From: Muribaculaceae bacterium Isolate-036 (Harlan) | GTDB lineage: Bacteria; Bacteroidota; Bacteroidia; Bacteroidales; Muribaculaceae | Assembly (NCBI GenBank): GCA_003833075.1 | Contig: RIAY01000004.1 | Coordinates: 62,001-126,000, forward strand | DNA length: 64,000 nucleotides | Reading direction: 5' to 3' | In this document: positions 19,017 to 28,333 of the stretch, piece after piece | How the letters are laid out: every line of letters starts with the position of its first letter | How positions within the stretch are numbered: position 1 is the stretch's first letter | Notes under the pieces: generated by a model | The model's input: the letters and a program-made list of their open reading frames with translations, nothing else | The model's database searches: none | What the model was told of the DNA's origin: nothing | Program-made: the position numbers and the translations under genes

Positions 19017-19895
19017 TCAGATGTTTTCTGTTTTGTCCTTCTTTATTCTGGATATGCGGCTTTTCGCCTCTTTCTGCACTTTATGCAGAAACGCTTTCCA
19101 ACCAGTCTCGTTGCGGTTGTCGGTATCGATTATCTCGATCAGTGCGAGTATGTCTTCTTCAAGCTCTATTGTCTCAAGGGCTATGGCATGAGGCAGCACA
19201 GCCTCAAGAAGGCGTCTTGCGCGAGGGCGCATCTGATTGAGACGCATCATTATCTTTGCCATCTCGATGGTCATCTTCACTTCGCGGCGTGTGACTTTGC
19301 CGGCGCGTTTTTTCGACAGCTTGATTGCTTCGGAATAGAACTTGAGTGCCGCACGGTAGTCGCCGGTGGATGCGAGAAGCTCGCCGACATTGCGTAGAGA
19401 CTCGATAAGCCTGTCGGTGGCAGCGCTTACGCCTGCGTTTACTTTGTCATAAAGGACTCCGGCGTTGATCTGCTGCTTTACGAGAAGCTCCATTGTCTTT
19501 TTGCGAGAGCGGAGTATTCTGGTCGAGAGTTCCATTGCGAGGATATGATATTTGCCGAAGCGTTCGGCATCTTCTTTGATAAGGTTCTCAAGCACCTTGA
19601 AAAGCACTTCGAGTTCTTTTTCGCTTTGCTTATAATCTTTCAGCTGGAAATGAATCTCGGAAAGATCAAACAGCAGCCCGACGAGGAGCGCTCTGAATTC
19701 GTGGTCGCTGTAGCTTGAGAAACCGCGTAATGTTCTCAAACCTTCCACAATACGCTCCATGGAGTCAATATAGCGGTTTTCAGATGCAAGACTTTCTGCT
19801 GTCTTGCGGCACGTGATCACAGCTTCCGCTATCTCGCGGTCTCCCGATTTCTTGTCAACCTTTTTGAGGTCAACGGGTATCTCTATCATTATCAT
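19017..19895 (-). CDS. Tetratricopeptide-like helical protein, function unknown
   Basis: Soluble protein of 290-292 residues, almost entirely helical, with TPR-like helix pairs such as LLASTGDYRAALKFYSEAIK near residue 190 and LSEIHFQLKDYKQSEKELEV near residue 75. No signal peptide or catalytic motif. TPR proteins bind other proteins. A TPR gene beside ribH and recF is a familiar arrangement in Bacteroidales, but its job is not known to me. ATG at 19895 or 19889 are both possible starts. Confidence 0.75.
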   Translation of the reverse strand: MIMIEIPVDLKKVDKKSGDREIAEAVITCRKTAESLASENRYIDSMERIVEGLRTLRGFSSYSDHEFRALLVGLLFDLSEIHFQLKDYKQSEKELEVLFKVLENLIKEDAERFGKYHILAMELSTRILRSRKKTMELLVKQQINAGVLYDKVNAGVSAATDRLIESLRNVGELLASTGDYRAALKFYSEAIKLSKKRAGKVTRREVKMTIEMAKIMMRLNQMRPRARRLLEAVLPHAIALETIELEEDILALIEIIDTDNRNETGWKAFLHKVQKEAKSRISRIKKDKTENI

Positions 19896-19935
19896 ATCCT
19901 TATTCTGAATTTATTGCCTTTGCGGCATTTTGTCC

Positions 19936-20550
19936 TTATGGCTTTATGGCTTCTCTCGATTTATGACCCAGATATCCGCCGTGGTGACGTTTGGCATAAT
20001 CCTCCGTAGAAAATCCGATAGCTTTCATTGTGGATACTACCAGAACGTCGCCGATTACGGTCATCATAGTGGTGGAGGTCGTTGGAGTCAGTCCGAGCGG
20101 ACAGACCTCAGGCGCGCCTCCGGTCCATAATGTGACATCGCCTGTCTGCGCCAGAATGCTGTCGGCATCTCCTGTTATAACGATTATCGGTATCTCAGGG
20201 TTCAAGACTCTTGCAAGTTCTATGAGTTCAAGGATTTCCCTGGTCTTTCCGGAATTGCTGAGAAGCAGAAGCAGGTCATGGCGTTGTATCACACCGAGGT
20301 CGCCGTGCTGGGCTTCGGACGGGTGCATGAATACTGACGGAGTGCCTGTGGAACTGAAGGTAGTGGATATGTTCATGGCTATCTGCCCGGCTTTGCCCAT
20401 GCCAGATGTGATCAGCTTGCCGCCACGGCGGTTCACATGTTCCACTATCAGTTCTACGGCGCGGTCGTAGGCGTCGCTGACCGGGATGTCGAGAATTGCC
20501 TGAGCCTCTTTCCTGAGGATCGAGAGCATATCGTTTTGTATGGTTGTCAT
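19936..20550 (-). CDS. KpsF/GutQ-type sugar isomerase, SIS domain only
   Basis: SIS-domain protein of 204 residues. The segments ITSGMGKAGQIAMNI, STGTPSVFMHPSEAQHGD, LLSNSGKTREI and PLGLTPTTSTT follow the arabinose 5-phosphate isomerase family (KdsD/KpsF), which makes the precursor of Kdo for lipopolysaccharide. E. coli KdsD has two extra CBS domains; here the protein stops after the SIS domain. Single-domain versions exist in other bacteria. It overlaps the thioesterase stop by 4 bases. Most likely KdsD; a hexulose-phosphate isomerase is the alternative. Confidence 0.85.
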   Translation of the reverse strand: MTTIQNDMLSILRKEAQAILDIPVSDAYDRAVELIVEHVNRRGGKLITSGMGKAGQIAMNISTTFSSTGTPSVFMHPSEAQHGDLGVIQRHDLLLLLSNSGKTREILELIELARVLNPEIPIIVITGDADSILAQTGDVTLWTGGAPEVCPLGLTPTTSTTMMTVIGDVLVVSTMKAIGFSTEDYAKRHHGGYLGHKSREAIKP

Positions 20551-20984
20551 TTTGTCATTGATTTTTCGAGTGCGTCACGCCAGTGTGCCGGCATGGGGAT
20601 AGATTGCTGAGTGGCAGGGTCAAAGCATACCATGACAGTCTCGCATGCGGATTTGATTTCTCCCGAATCCTTGAGAGCGATGACCTGCATGAGCTTGAAG
20701 CTGCGGTCCGATATGAATTCGCAACGGGTGTGCACGACTACTTTCTCTCCGAAGAAAATCGGGGCTATATAGCAGCAGTCAACATTGGCTATCACTGTCT
20801 CCACCTTGCTCCATTCTATGGCCCGGTCAAGGATGTTGCTGAAGAACCATGCCTTCCCGGTGTCGTAGAAGGAAAGGTATATGGTGTTGTTGACGTGTCC
20901 GAGTACGTCGACGTCACTGAAACGTATCTGAAGGTCTGTCTGGTATCTGAATTCCGACAGAGGCGGTATATTATGCGGATTCAT
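20547..20984 (-). CDS. Acyl-CoA thioesterase, 4HBT / YbgC type
   Basis: Hotdog-fold thioesterase of 145 residues that hydrolyses acyl-CoA. The active-site region RFSDVDVLGHVNNTIYLSFYD carries the usual Asp and HVNN motif of the 4HBT family (residues about 21-41). Substrate chain length is unknown. It overlaps the SIS-domain gene by 4 bases and follows DUF721 after 30 bp, so it is within the recF operon. Confidence 0.9.
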   Translation of the reverse strand: MNPHNIPPLSEFRYQTDLQIRFSDVDVLGHVNNTIYLSFYDTGKAWFFSNILDRAIEWSKVETVIANVDCCYIAPIFFGEKVVVHTRCEFISDRSFKLMQVIALKDSGEIKSACETVMVCFDPATQQSIPMPAHWRDALEKSMTK

Positions 20985-21014
20985 TGTCCTGTTTTGAAAT
21001 TATTGTCATTTCTT

Positions 21015-21308
21015 TTACCCGACAAATCTAATTTCGGAAATCACATTCTTTCCGAGTTTGCCGTTTATGCATTTTATAATGGAGGTGCGGTTCATGGTCA
21101 ATTCATGACGCAACGGAGGGGAGGAGACAGAAATCGTCATGACTCCGAGTTTCACTGTCGGAGGTCCGCAAAGACGCGCTATGTGGTCTCCCACAACAGG
21201 TTTCCACAGCCCGATTGCCTTTTGCTCATCGAGTCTTGCCGTCATGTTGCACTCCTGGATGGTGAGCCGGAGCACATCTCCTACGGATTGAACTTCATTT
21301 CTTCTCAT
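21015..21308 (-). CDS. DUF721 protein (DciA-like)
   Basis: Small basic protein of 97 residues. The pattern LWKPVVGDHIARL followed by a beta-rich LGVMTISVSSPPLRHEL is typical of DUF721, a family that includes DciA, the loader partner of the replicative helicase in bacteria that lack DnaC. Start taken at 21308 (MRRNEVQSVG), overlapping the recF stop by 14 bases. The pairing with recF fits a role at replication forks; the DciA function is inferred from the family. Confidence 0.85.
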   Translation of the reverse strand: MRRNEVQSVGDVLRLTIQECNMTARLDEQKAIGLWKPVVGDHIARLCGPPTVKLGVMTISVSSPPLRHELTMNRTSIIKCINGKLGKNVISEIRFVG

Positions 21309-22410
21309 TCTGACAGATAAGATTGAAATTTCCGTCTGCGACCTCAAACATTCGGCTCTCCCCTTGGAGAGATGCGATGGTCTCGTCGAGGTGCTCGCGG
21401 TTGGTGTCGGTAATGAAAATTTGTCTGAAACTCCCGCCGGTGCTCACAAGTTCCATTATTCTTCTTACTCTTTCCGAATCAAGTTTGTCGAAAATGTCAT
21501 CAAGGAGAAGCACCGGTGTGACACCGCTTCTCTCCTTGAGATAGTCGAATATGGCGAGACGTAATGCAACGGTGTATGATTTCACCTGTCCCTGGCTTCC
21601 AAGCCGACGCATGGAATATTCGCCCAGACCTGTGTCGAGATCATCTCTGTGAATCCCGCGCGATGTATATCCTAAAGCGAGATCCCGGCTCCTGTCTTCA
21701 TTGAAGACCTGGAGAGGAGTCTTGTCGTTGAGCACACTCTTGTATTTCATAGATGCGGTTTCGGCATCCCCGGAAATCATTGAATAATACTTCCGGAACA
21801 CGGGCGAGATTTCCTCCGTCCATTCTCTGCGCGTGGCGTGGATTGAGAGAGCGGTTTCCGAAAGCTGTGCTTCGATAGCCTCAAACAGCAACTGGTCCGA
21901 AAGTCCGGCACGCAGCATACGGTTGCGTGATTCCAGCGATTTGTTGTAGCGTATCAGCTGAGCCAGATATGTCCGGTCTGCCTGAGAGATGACCATATCC
22001 ATCAGTTTGCGGCGCACTTCCGCCGCGCCGGTCACCAGCTCGCTGTCGGAAGGAGTGACTGTGACCACTGGGAATCTGCCGATATGCTCCGAAATACGGT
22101 CATATTCCTTTCCGTTGCGTTTGAGAGTTTTACCCTTTCCGCGCACAATGCCGCAGCTCACCTCTTCGGAAGCCCCGGTATCCATAGAATATTGCCCTTT
22201 GACCATCAGCATCTCTTCTCCGTGAAGAATCAGTGCGCTTTCCGGAATAGAACTCATGGGACGGCACATGCCAAGGAAATAAATGGCTTCGAGAAGGTTG
22301 CTTTTCCCCATGCCGTTTTTCCCCAGCAGACAATTCACCCCATCGCAGAAATCGAGTCTTGCGTCGCGGATATTCTTGAAATTCAATATGTCGATATGCT
22401 CAAGAATCAA
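21295..22410 (-). CDS. recF: DNA replication and repair protein RecF
   Basis: SMC-like ATPase of 371 residues that helps load RecA at single-strand gaps. Walker A GKNGMGKSN spans 30-38; the signature region LGSQGQVKSYTVALRLA and Walker B PVLLLDDIFDKLD are near the C-terminal third, as in RecF. Length is normal. It lies 14 bp after upp and overlaps DUF721, so it is transcribed with both. It is not next to dnaA/dnaN as in many Gram-negatives. Confidence 0.96.
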   Translation of the reverse strand: MILEHIDILNFKNIRDARLDFCDGVNCLLGKNGMGKSNLLEAIYFLGMCRPMSSIPESALILHGEEMLMVKGQYSMDTGASEEVSCGIVRGKGKTLKRNGKEYDRISEHIGRFPVVTVTPSDSELVTGAAEVRRKLMDMVISQADRTYLAQLIRYNKSLESRNRMLRAGLSDQLLFEAIEAQLSETALSIHATRREWTEEISPVFRKYYSMISGDAETASMKYKSVLNDKTPLQVFNEDRSRDLALGYTSRGIHRDDLDTGLGEYSMRRLGSQGQVKSYTVALRLAIFDYLKERSGVTPVLLLDDIFDKLDSERVRRIMELVSTGGSFRQIFITDTNREHLDETIASLQGESRMFEVADGNFNLICQNEKK

Positions 22411-22424
22411 GGCTCTTTCAATTA

Positions 22425-23090
22425 TTATTCTTTGGTTCCGAAAGCGAGATCACCGGCATCTCCGAGACCCGGCACGATATATGAATGCGCATTGACCTCT
22501 TCATCGATGTCTCCGCACCATAAAGTGGTCTTTTCTGCCGGGAAACGGTCGCAGATATATTTCACACTCTGGCGTGAGGCGATCACTGAAGCGATATGTA
22601 TGCGGGCGGGTTCTCCCTTGGAGAGGAGAGCGCGATAGGCAAGTTCCATCGAGCTGCCTGTCGCCAGCATCGGGTCGACAAGAAGCAGGGTCTTTCCCTC
22701 GATTGACGGAGAGGCGAGATATTCGATAAGCACATCGAAGGTGTCACCCTTCTCTTTATATTTTCTGTATGCGCTGACGAACGCATTCTCGGCTCTGTCG
22801 AAATAATTAAGAAAGCCGTGATGGAACGGAAGTCCGGCCCGGAGGATAGTGGCGAGCACTATATTATCTGACGGCTCGCGGCATACAGACATGCCGAGCG
22901 GAGTCTGCACCTCAGTGTTCTTATAGTTGAGGCGTTTTGAAATCTCGTAAGCCATGATTTCACCTATCCTGTCGAGATTGGTGCGGAACCGTAGCGGGTC
23001 TTTCTGGATATTGATGTCGCGTAGCTCCAGCATGTAACGGTTTACGATACTCGGAGTGTCCGCGAAATTGATAACTTCTATCTCTGCCAT
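22425..23090 (-). CDS. upp: Uracil phosphoribosyltransferase
   Basis: Pyrimidine-salvage enzyme of 221 residues: uracil plus PRPP gives UMP. The PRPP-binding loop is LLVDPMLATGSSME (about residues 135-148), and the C-terminal IVPGLGDAGDLAFGTK is the family's uracil-binding end. A good promoter lies directly upstream (23114-23145). It is the first gene of the unit that runs into recF. Confidence 0.95.
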   Translation of the reverse strand: MAEIEVINFADTPSIVNRYMLELRDINIQKDPLRFRTNLDRIGEIMAYEISKRLNYKNTEVQTPLGMSVCREPSDNIVLATILRAGLPFHHGFLNYFDRAENAFVSAYRKYKEKGDTFDVLIEYLASPSIEGKTLLLVDPMLATGSSMELAYRALLSKGEPARIHIASVIASRQSVKYICDRFPAEKTTLWCGDIDEEVNAHSYIVPGLGDAGDLAFGTKE

Positions 23091-23113
23091 TATGTTTGAT
23101 TTTATAAATCAGA

Positions 23114-23145
23114 CAAAGATAACAAACAAATCTGACTAAATCAAA
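23114..23145 (-). promoter_or_regulatory. Promoter for the upp-recF-ribH operon
   Basis: Reading the - strand: TTTG (23145-23142), 20 bp, TATCTTTG (23121-23114), then ATG at 23090. An exact match to the Bacteroidota consensus at both boxes. Confidence 0.85.
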
Positions 23146-23157
23146 TTTTTGCACAAA

Positions 23158-24057
23158 TCATATGTTTTGTGCATCGGTTATGTCGTTTGCAATTCCGGCT
23201 TTAAGTTCGGATATGTCGCCGAATTTTTTTTCATCGCGAAGGCGACGGAGGAATTCGAGTCTAAGTTCGCTGTCGTAGAGGTTGCCGGAGAAGCCTGTCA
23301 GATGGGCTTCGGTTGTGAGTGGAAGTCCCTGGCTTATGGTCGGGGCTGTGCCGATATTCACTACGGCGCGGTAGCGGCTGCCGTCGCTCAGAATGGCGTC
23401 TGCCGCATATACGCCGGGTGCCGGAAGGAGCAGCGATGCATCAGTCTTTATGTTGGCGGTGGGAAAGCCGAGACTGCGTCCGAGTTCACGCCCGTGTGTT
23501 ACAATGCCGCTGATTGAGAAACGCCTGCCAAGCATCCGTGCCGCCGCTACTGTGTCGCCTTCGGCGAGTGCACGGCGGATGTTTGTGGAACTGACTCCTT
23601 TCACAACAGGTGCCTCCATAACTTCTATGCCGTATTCTTTCCCGATTTCTTCATATTCGCTGATACTCATTGATATGCCGTCGGATCCGAATGTGTTGTC
23701 ATATCCGGCAATAAGAAGTTTTGTATTATATTCTGTGGCAAGTCGTTCAAACCATTGTCTCACGGTCAATTTCCGTAATGATTCGTTAAACTCGATCACT
23801 ATTACTTCCACACCTGTTTTACGCAGGCATTTTTCACGCTCTTCCGGTGTCTCGAGCAGCAGTGGCGCTCTCTCAGGCGCGACTACGGCAAGCGGGTGAG
23901 GTTCGAATGTTATTACCGTAGGAAGCAGACCTTTGGGTTTGCTTTGCTCAGACAGATATTCAACCACTTTGCGGTGTCCGAGGTGGACACCATCGAATGT
24001 GCCGACAGTTACGGCGCGAGGACCGGCGGTGGAGATGCCGGATATATTATGCATCAT
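23158..24057 (-). CDS. ribF: Bifunctional riboflavin kinase / FAD synthetase
   Basis: Makes FMN and then FAD from riboflavin, 299 residues. The N-terminal FAD-synthetase nucleotidyl-transferase domain shows GTFDGVHLGHRKV (about residues 19-31) and STNIRRALAEGD; the C-terminal kinase domain starts near residue 185 with GRELGRSLGFPTANI and ends with the ELRLEFLRRLRDEKKF helix typical of RibF. Length and domain order are normal. Its own promoter overlaps that of the divergent pfkA gene. Confidence 0.96.
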   Translation of the reverse strand: MMHNISGISTAGPRAVTVGTFDGVHLGHRKVVEYLSEQSKPKGLLPTVITFEPHPLAVVAPERAPLLLETPEEREKCLRKTGVEVIVIEFNESLRKLTVRQWFERLATEYNTKLLIAGYDNTFGSDGISMSISEYEEIGKEYGIEVMEAPVVKGVSSTNIRRALAEGDTVAAARMLGRRFSISGIVTHGRELGRSLGFPTANIKTDASLLLPAPGVYAADAILSDGSRYRAVVNIGTAPTISQGLPLTTEAHLTGFSGNLYDSELRLEFLRRLRDEKKFGDISELKAGIANDITDAQNI

Positions 24058-24093
24058 GTAGACTTCTTAAACTTTTTTTGTCAATCAGCGGTG

Positions 24094-24121
24094 CAAATTT
24101 AATAAATAATGACTACTTTTG
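24094..24121. promoter_or_regulatory. Facing promoters of ribF and pfkA
   Basis: Two -7 boxes lie back to back: TAAATTTG for ribF (24101-24094, - strand) and TACTTTTG for pfkA (24114-24121, + strand). Neither has a clear TTTG -33 box at the right spacing. Confidence 0.5.
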
Positions 24122-24227
24122 CGGAAAGATTGTTGTAAAAATGAAGTTTATAGGGTATTACTGGAATTTCAAGCAGGATACACCGGCTTCATAAGGTATA
24201 ATGAAAGAGCTTCTAAGAATCAGGATT

Positions 24228-25208
24228 ATGAATAAGATTAAATCTATAGGTATCCTTACCTCCGGAGGTGACGCTCCCGGAATGAACGCGGCTGTAAGGG
24301 CAGTCACCCGTGCCGCGATTTTCGCAGGTTTTAAAGTGTTTGGAATCTATCGTGGCTATCGCGGACTTATCTACGATGAGATTGAGGAGTTTTCCACGCA
24401 GAATGTTTCCAATATCATACAGCGCGGAGGCACTATCCTCAAGACAGCCCGTTGCAAGGAGTTTCAGACAGAAGAGGGGCGTCAGTGCGCCTATGATGTG
24501 ATGAAGCGTCGCGGCATCGATGCTCTTGTGGTGATCGGAGGAGACGGTTCACTTACCGGTGCGCGTATATTTGCCAACGAGTTCTCAATTCCTATCATAG
24601 GCCTGCCCGGCACGATAGACAATGACCTTTACGGCACCGACACTACTATCGGTTATGACACTGCACTCAACACGATTATGGAATGTGTCGACAAGATACG
24701 CGATACAGCGACTTCCCACGAACGTCTTTTCTTTATCGAGGTGATGGGACGCGATGCCGGTTTCCTTGCGCTCAACGGTGCGATTGCGTCGGGCGCGGAG
24801 GCTGCCATCATTCCCGAGATCTCGACTCAGGTAGACCAGCTTTCTGAACTTATCAAGAATGGCTTCCGCAAATCAAAGAACTCATCTATCGTGCTTGTCG
24901 CTGAGTCTCCGATCACAGGTGGAGCGATGGGGCTTGCACAACGTGTAAAAGAGGAATATCCTGAATATGATGTGCGTGTCTCGATTCTCGGACACCTTCA
25001 GCGTGGCGGCTCCCCCACGGCTCACGACCGTATCCTCGCCTCACGCATGGGTGCAGCCGCTGTAGATGCGTTGCTCGATGACCAGCGCAATGTGATGATC
25101 GGCATCAAGAACGACGAGATTACATATGTTCCTTTCACCAAGGCAATCAAGAACGACAAACCGATAAATCAGGATCTTCTTTCCACATTAAGAAGACTTT
25201 CCATTTAA
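24228..25208 (+). CDS. pfkA: ATP-dependent 6-phosphofructokinase
   Basis: Glycolytic enzyme of 326 residues. ATP/Mg loop [16 protein letters not shown] (about residues 9-24), GGDGS motif, catalytic [14 protein letters not shown] region, and MGRDAGFLA for substrate binding. The Gly after GGDGS fits an ATP-dependent rather than pyrophosphate-dependent enzyme. Start taken at 24228 ([10 protein letters not shown]); the earlier ATG at 24201 adds nine residues not seen in the family. A terminator follows at 25303. Confidence 0.95.
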   Translation: MNKIKSIGILTSGGDAPGMNAAVRAVTRAAIFAGFKVFGIYRGYRGLIYDEIEEFSTQNVSNIIQRGGTILKTARCKEFQTEEGRQCAYDVMKRRGIDALVVIGGDGSLTGARIFANEFSIPIIGLPGTIDNDLYGTDTTIGYDTALNTIMECVDKIRDTATSHERLFFIEVMGRDAGFLALNGAIASGAEAAIIPEISTQVDQLSELIKNGFRKSKNSSIVLVAESPITGGAMGLAQRVKEEYPEYDVRVSILGHLQRGGSPTAHDRILASRMGAAAVDALLDDQRNVMIGIKNDEITYVPFTKAIKNDKPINQDLLSTLRRLSI

Positions 25209-25302
25209 TCTGCGTATACCCAGACAGATGACAAAAGATAGACTATCTGACAATGAAGTGTCCCCCCACGAATTTGGACAGGCTAAACATTGTCAGGTGA
25301 TT

Positions 25303-25338
25303 GAAAGAGTTCGGTATTGTACCGGACTCTTTCCTTTT
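25303..25338 (+). terminator. Terminator after pfkA
   Basis: A 14-bp stem (25303-25316 with 25320-25333, one G-T pair) around TTG, followed by CTTTT. It lies about 95 bp after the pfkA stop. Confidence 0.75.
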
Positions 25339-25415
25339 GACCGTGATTTATCCTTTTGTCCCAATGAATGATTTATAGTGCGTACCTTAAAATTTGGTTT
25401 TTGGGGGAGCGAGCT

Positions 25416-25904
25416 TTAAAGTAATTTCAACGCTATGGCGGCACAAGCCTCGGCATCACAAAGCGCATGATGGTGGTTTTCCATTTCATAACCACAGGCG
25501 GCTGCCGAGAGGTGGAGCTGGTGGCTGGGTATGTCAAGACAGCGGCGTGAAGCTGCAAGTGTGCAATGAAATTCGTAACCGGGATATTCCATGCCATATT
25601 CCTCAAATACAGCCTTTAAGCAGCTTTCGTCAAAAGGTCGGTTGTGGGCTACGAGAGGCAACCCTTTGATTTTATCTGCCACCTGTGCCCATACTTCAGG
25701 GAATGTCGGTTGCCCGTCGGTGTCACGACGGGTTATGCCGTGAACTTTAGTTGTCCAATATGTATAGTAGATGGGGGCAGGCTGAATAAGACTGTAAAAT
25801 TTGTCAACAATCTCACCGCCACGGACAATCACAATGCCGACGCTGCATACGCTGGAACGTCTGCCATTGGCTGTCTCAAAATCTATTGCTACAAAATCCT
25901 GCAT
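25416..25904 (-). CDS. DEDDh 3'-5' exonuclease (DnaQ-like)
   Basis: Stand-alone exonuclease domain of 162 residues. The four acidic ligands and the active His are in place: D8 and E10 (IDFE), D92 (HNRPFDESC), H145 and D150 (H-x4-D). No polymerase or RNase T-specific extras. It begins 2 bases after the WYL regulator stop, so the two are co-transcribed. The setting among RNA ligases suggests RNA end trimming, but a DNA substrate is equally possible from sequence. Confidence 0.9.
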   Translation of the reverse strand: MQDFVAIDFETANGRRSSVCSVGIVIVRGGEIVDKFYSLIQPAPIYYTYWTTKVHGITRRDTDGQPTFPEVWAQVADKIKGLPLVAHNRPFDESCLKAVFEEYGMEYPGYEFHCTLAASRRCLDIPSHQLHLSAAACGYEMENHHHALCDAEACAAIALKLL

Positions 25905-25906
25905 CT

Positions 25907-26809
25907 TCAGTCGTTCTTATAAAGTTCATACATATCCGAAATCCAGCCTTTCATCTCTTTGCGGAGTGATGCCGGACTGATCACTTCCATCATCGAACCG
26001 ACATGGAGCAACTTCATTATGAAATCGTAGGTCGGCGAGAGATACAATTCAAAATCGGCATATTCACCGTAATCCTCAATAAGTCGCTGACTATGATGAA
26101 GAGGGAGTGATTTCAGGTAATGTTTATGGTCTTCGTTGGCTCGGATCACTATTCTCTCAGGCTTGACATCGTATCCGATAACCACACCGAATTTAGTCGC
26201 GAAATACTCTGTAGCATCAAAATCTTTCGGCAACTTGAACAGGGTGTCTGTCGGTTCTACGCTCTCCAGACGGTCAAGACCGTAAATTTTTATCTCATCG
26301 CGGTTGTTGCGGCCAAGCACGTACCAGCGGTTATCAAACAGTTTCACACAATACGGTTCAATGGGGAAACTGTAACCATGCTCCTTCTTGAACGGGCGGT
26401 ATGCAATATTCACTACCCGGTTCTCCTTCATCGCATCCAGGATGGTGGTCAGATGATGACGCCCTGACGGAATTTCATCAATCAATATACGACCTTTCAA
26501 TGAGAGGTTTTCGCCGATTATATTGCCGATGGCAAATGAGTCGAGCATCCACTTTTTGAGCTTGTCCTCGTCAATATCCTCGGGATTGGAGATATAGTAA
26601 AGATAACCGCCGACTTTCTGGCAGTCAATCATGATTCCGAACTGCTCGTAGATCGCGTCACGCCAGCGGTTGAATGTGGCACGGTGAAGTTCGCGTCCGT
26701 CACTGAAATCTTTGTTGCGTGACCAGCGGTCGGAAAGATCCTTGTGTGAAATCTTCCCGGCACGGCGGATTGTGTCAATCAGCCAAGTGTATTTTTGCAG
26801 TTGGTTCAT
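25907..26809 (-). CDS. WYL-domain transcriptional regulator
   Basis: Regulator of 300 residues with an N-terminal helix-turn-helix-like part (LIDTIRRAGKISHKDLSDRW, residues about 9-28) and a central WYL domain (YRPFKKEHGYSFPIEPY followed by DNRWYVLGRN). WYL domains sense ligands, often nucleic acids or nucleotides, and control stress and phage-response genes. Start taken at 26809 (MNQLQKYTW) because the -7 box lies at 26831-26838, upstream of it. It sits 160 bp after rtcB on the same strand and is the only transcription factor in the island, so it is the best candidate for the shared rtcB operators (inference). Confidence 0.9.
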   Translation of the reverse strand: MNQLQKYTWLIDTIRRAGKISHKDLSDRWSRNKDFSDGRELHRATFNRWRDAIYEQFGIMIDCQKVGGYLYYISNPEDIDEDKLKKWMLDSFAIGNIIGENLSLKGRILIDEIPSGRHHLTTILDAMKENRVVNIAYRPFKKEHGYSFPIEPYCVKLFDNRWYVLGRNNRDEIKIYGLDRLESVEPTDTLFKLPKDFDATEYFATKFGVVIGYDVKPERIVIRANEDHKHYLKSLPLHHSQRLIEDYGEYADFELYLSPTYDFIMKLLHVGSMMEVISPASLRKEMKGWISDMYELYKND

Positions 26810-26830
26810 ATCTGTTTGAGTTTTGTACCG

Positions 26831-26838
26831 CAAAGATA
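26831..26838 (-). promoter_or_regulatory. -7 box of the WYL regulator promoter
   Basis: TATCTTTG on the - strand, 21 bp before ATG 26809. Instead of a TTTG -33 box, the upstream bases (26848-26862) are a TGC-rich imperfect repeat that only loosely resembles the rtcB operators. Confidence 0.55.
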
Positions 26839-26969
26839 ATCAAATCCTGCCGCATTCTGCGATACAGGATTAAGATTGAAGTCAAAATATATCCTTCTTC
26901 AAAGTCTATGCCAGCATCGCGCCCTCTTCATTGATATCAAAGATTACGGTCTGAAGTTGCTGCAATTTT

Positions 26970-28307
26970 TCATTTTGACGCCTTGAAATTAAAGATCGGA
27001 CGGATGATAGTGTCGATGTTGACTGTTTCGCCGATGTTGGCAATGATTTCCTCTGCCGGTTTATAGACCATCGGCGACTCGTCGCGGGTAAAGTCGTTGA
27101 CCGACTCCGAATAGATACCCTTCATGGATGCCTTGAAGTCTTCCAGCGTGATTTTATCGTATGCCTGAGTGCGGCTCAAAACACGTCCTGCACCATGAGG
27201 AGCCGACCGGTTCCAGTCAGGATTACCCTTGCCGGTACAAAGCAGCGACCCGTCGCGCATATTAAGAGGAATGATGCATCGTTCCCCTTCTGCGGCTGAG
27301 ATGGCGCCTTTGCGGATGATGTTCTCATCGCTGATGTAATTGTGTACAGATTCAAATTCCTCCTTTACCTCCACGCCGGGGAAGAACCGCATGAGCAAGA
27401 GCGATATGAGTTTGCGGTTAAGAACTGCCCATCGCTGGCAGAGACGCATATCGTGGAGATAGCGCTCGCGCCCTTCGCCCTCGACATAGCAAAGAGCGGC
27501 TGGAAGATTCGGTTCTGCTTCTTGGTGCTCCTTACGCATCTTCTTAATCACGCCCTGCAACTCCGACCGACGACCTGCCGCCTTGTATTCCTCTATGGTG
27601 CGTTTGATTGTGTCTTCAAATTCGTCGGCTCCGTCGGTAAGGTGCTTTACTGCCTTTTCCTGATAGATGTCGGCTACCTGCTTGCCGAGGTTTCGAGAAC
27701 CTGTATGTATCACAAGGTAAACATTGCCCTCATCGTCCTTGTCGAGCTCGATGAAATGGTTGCCGCCGCCGAGCGAGCCGATAGCCTTGTTGATGCGCCC
27801 CGAGTCTTTAATCTCTCGGTAGCAGTAAAGTCCGGTCACGAGTTGCTTTGCCTCCCGATAGATATCCATCTCCTCACCTACAAGAGGCTTGAAACCGAAA
27901 CGGTCTTCTCGCACGATCATACCCGAAGGTACATTGCCACGAATATGTTCATGGAATGCGTGAAAGTCTATATCAGAGAGTTTGCCGAGATTGAGAATAC
28001 GCATACCGCAGCCTATGTCAACGCCCACTATATTGGGAATTACCTTGTCACCAAGGTCTCCTGTGAATCCGATGACACACCCGGCACCGGCGTGTACGTC
28101 TGGCATGATGCGTATCTTCTTGTCAGAAAATACGTCAATCGAAAGCAGTTCCTTGATCTGTTCCAAGGCGGTCTCCTCGATGTTGTCCGTAAATATCTTT
28201 ACGTCATGTCCTTCTATTGCGATTGGTATTGATGGCTTTGCCACTGCGCACAGGCTTTCAGCCGACATGCGCTTCAATCCCACTCGCGAATCTTCAATTG
28301 TATTCAT
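26970..28307 (-). CDS. rtcB: RNA-splicing ligase RtcB, first copy
   Basis: GTP- and Mn-dependent RNA ligase of 445 residues that joins 2',3'-cyclic phosphate or 3'-phosphate ends to 5'-OH ends. Metal ligands D70, H72 and C77 (MPDVHAGAGC), H184 in GGGNHF, H201 in HTGSRN and H322 in HNY are present, and H371 in SAPHGAGR is the guanylylated His. All are intact. A 13-residue N-terminal extension precedes the point (MSAES) where many RtcB proteins begin. The promoter carries paired TGCGCA boxes shared with the second rtcB. The window encodes no archease or RtcA. Confidence 0.95.
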   Translation of the reverse strand: MNTIEDSRVGLKRMSAESLCAVAKPSIPIAIEGHDVKIFTDNIEETALEQIKELLSIDVFSDKKIRIMPDVHAGAGCVIGFTGDLGDKVIPNIVGVDIGCGMRILNLGKLSDIDFHAFHEHIRGNVPSGMIVREDRFGFKPLVGEEMDIYREAKQLVTGLYCYREIKDSGRINKAIGSLGGGNHFIELDKDDEGNVYLVIHTGSRNLGKQVADIYQEKAVKHLTDGADEFEDTIKRTIEEYKAAGRRSELQGVIKKMRKEHQEAEPNLPAALCYVEGEGRERYLHDMRLCQRWAVLNRKLISLLLMRFFPGVEVKEEFESVHNYISDENIIRKGAISAAEGERCIIPLNMRDGSLLCTGKGNPDWNRSAPHGAGRVLSRTQAYDKITLEDFKASMKGIYSESVNDFTRDESPMVYKPAEEIIANIGETVNIDTIIRPIFNFKASK

Positions 28308-28333
28308 ATTCTGATGTTTTTAATATTTCGATG

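Noticed and set aside
26848-26862. A third copy of the TGCGCA operator before the WYL gene
   Set aside because: The boxes are imperfect and the spacing to the -7 box differs from the two rtcB promoters.
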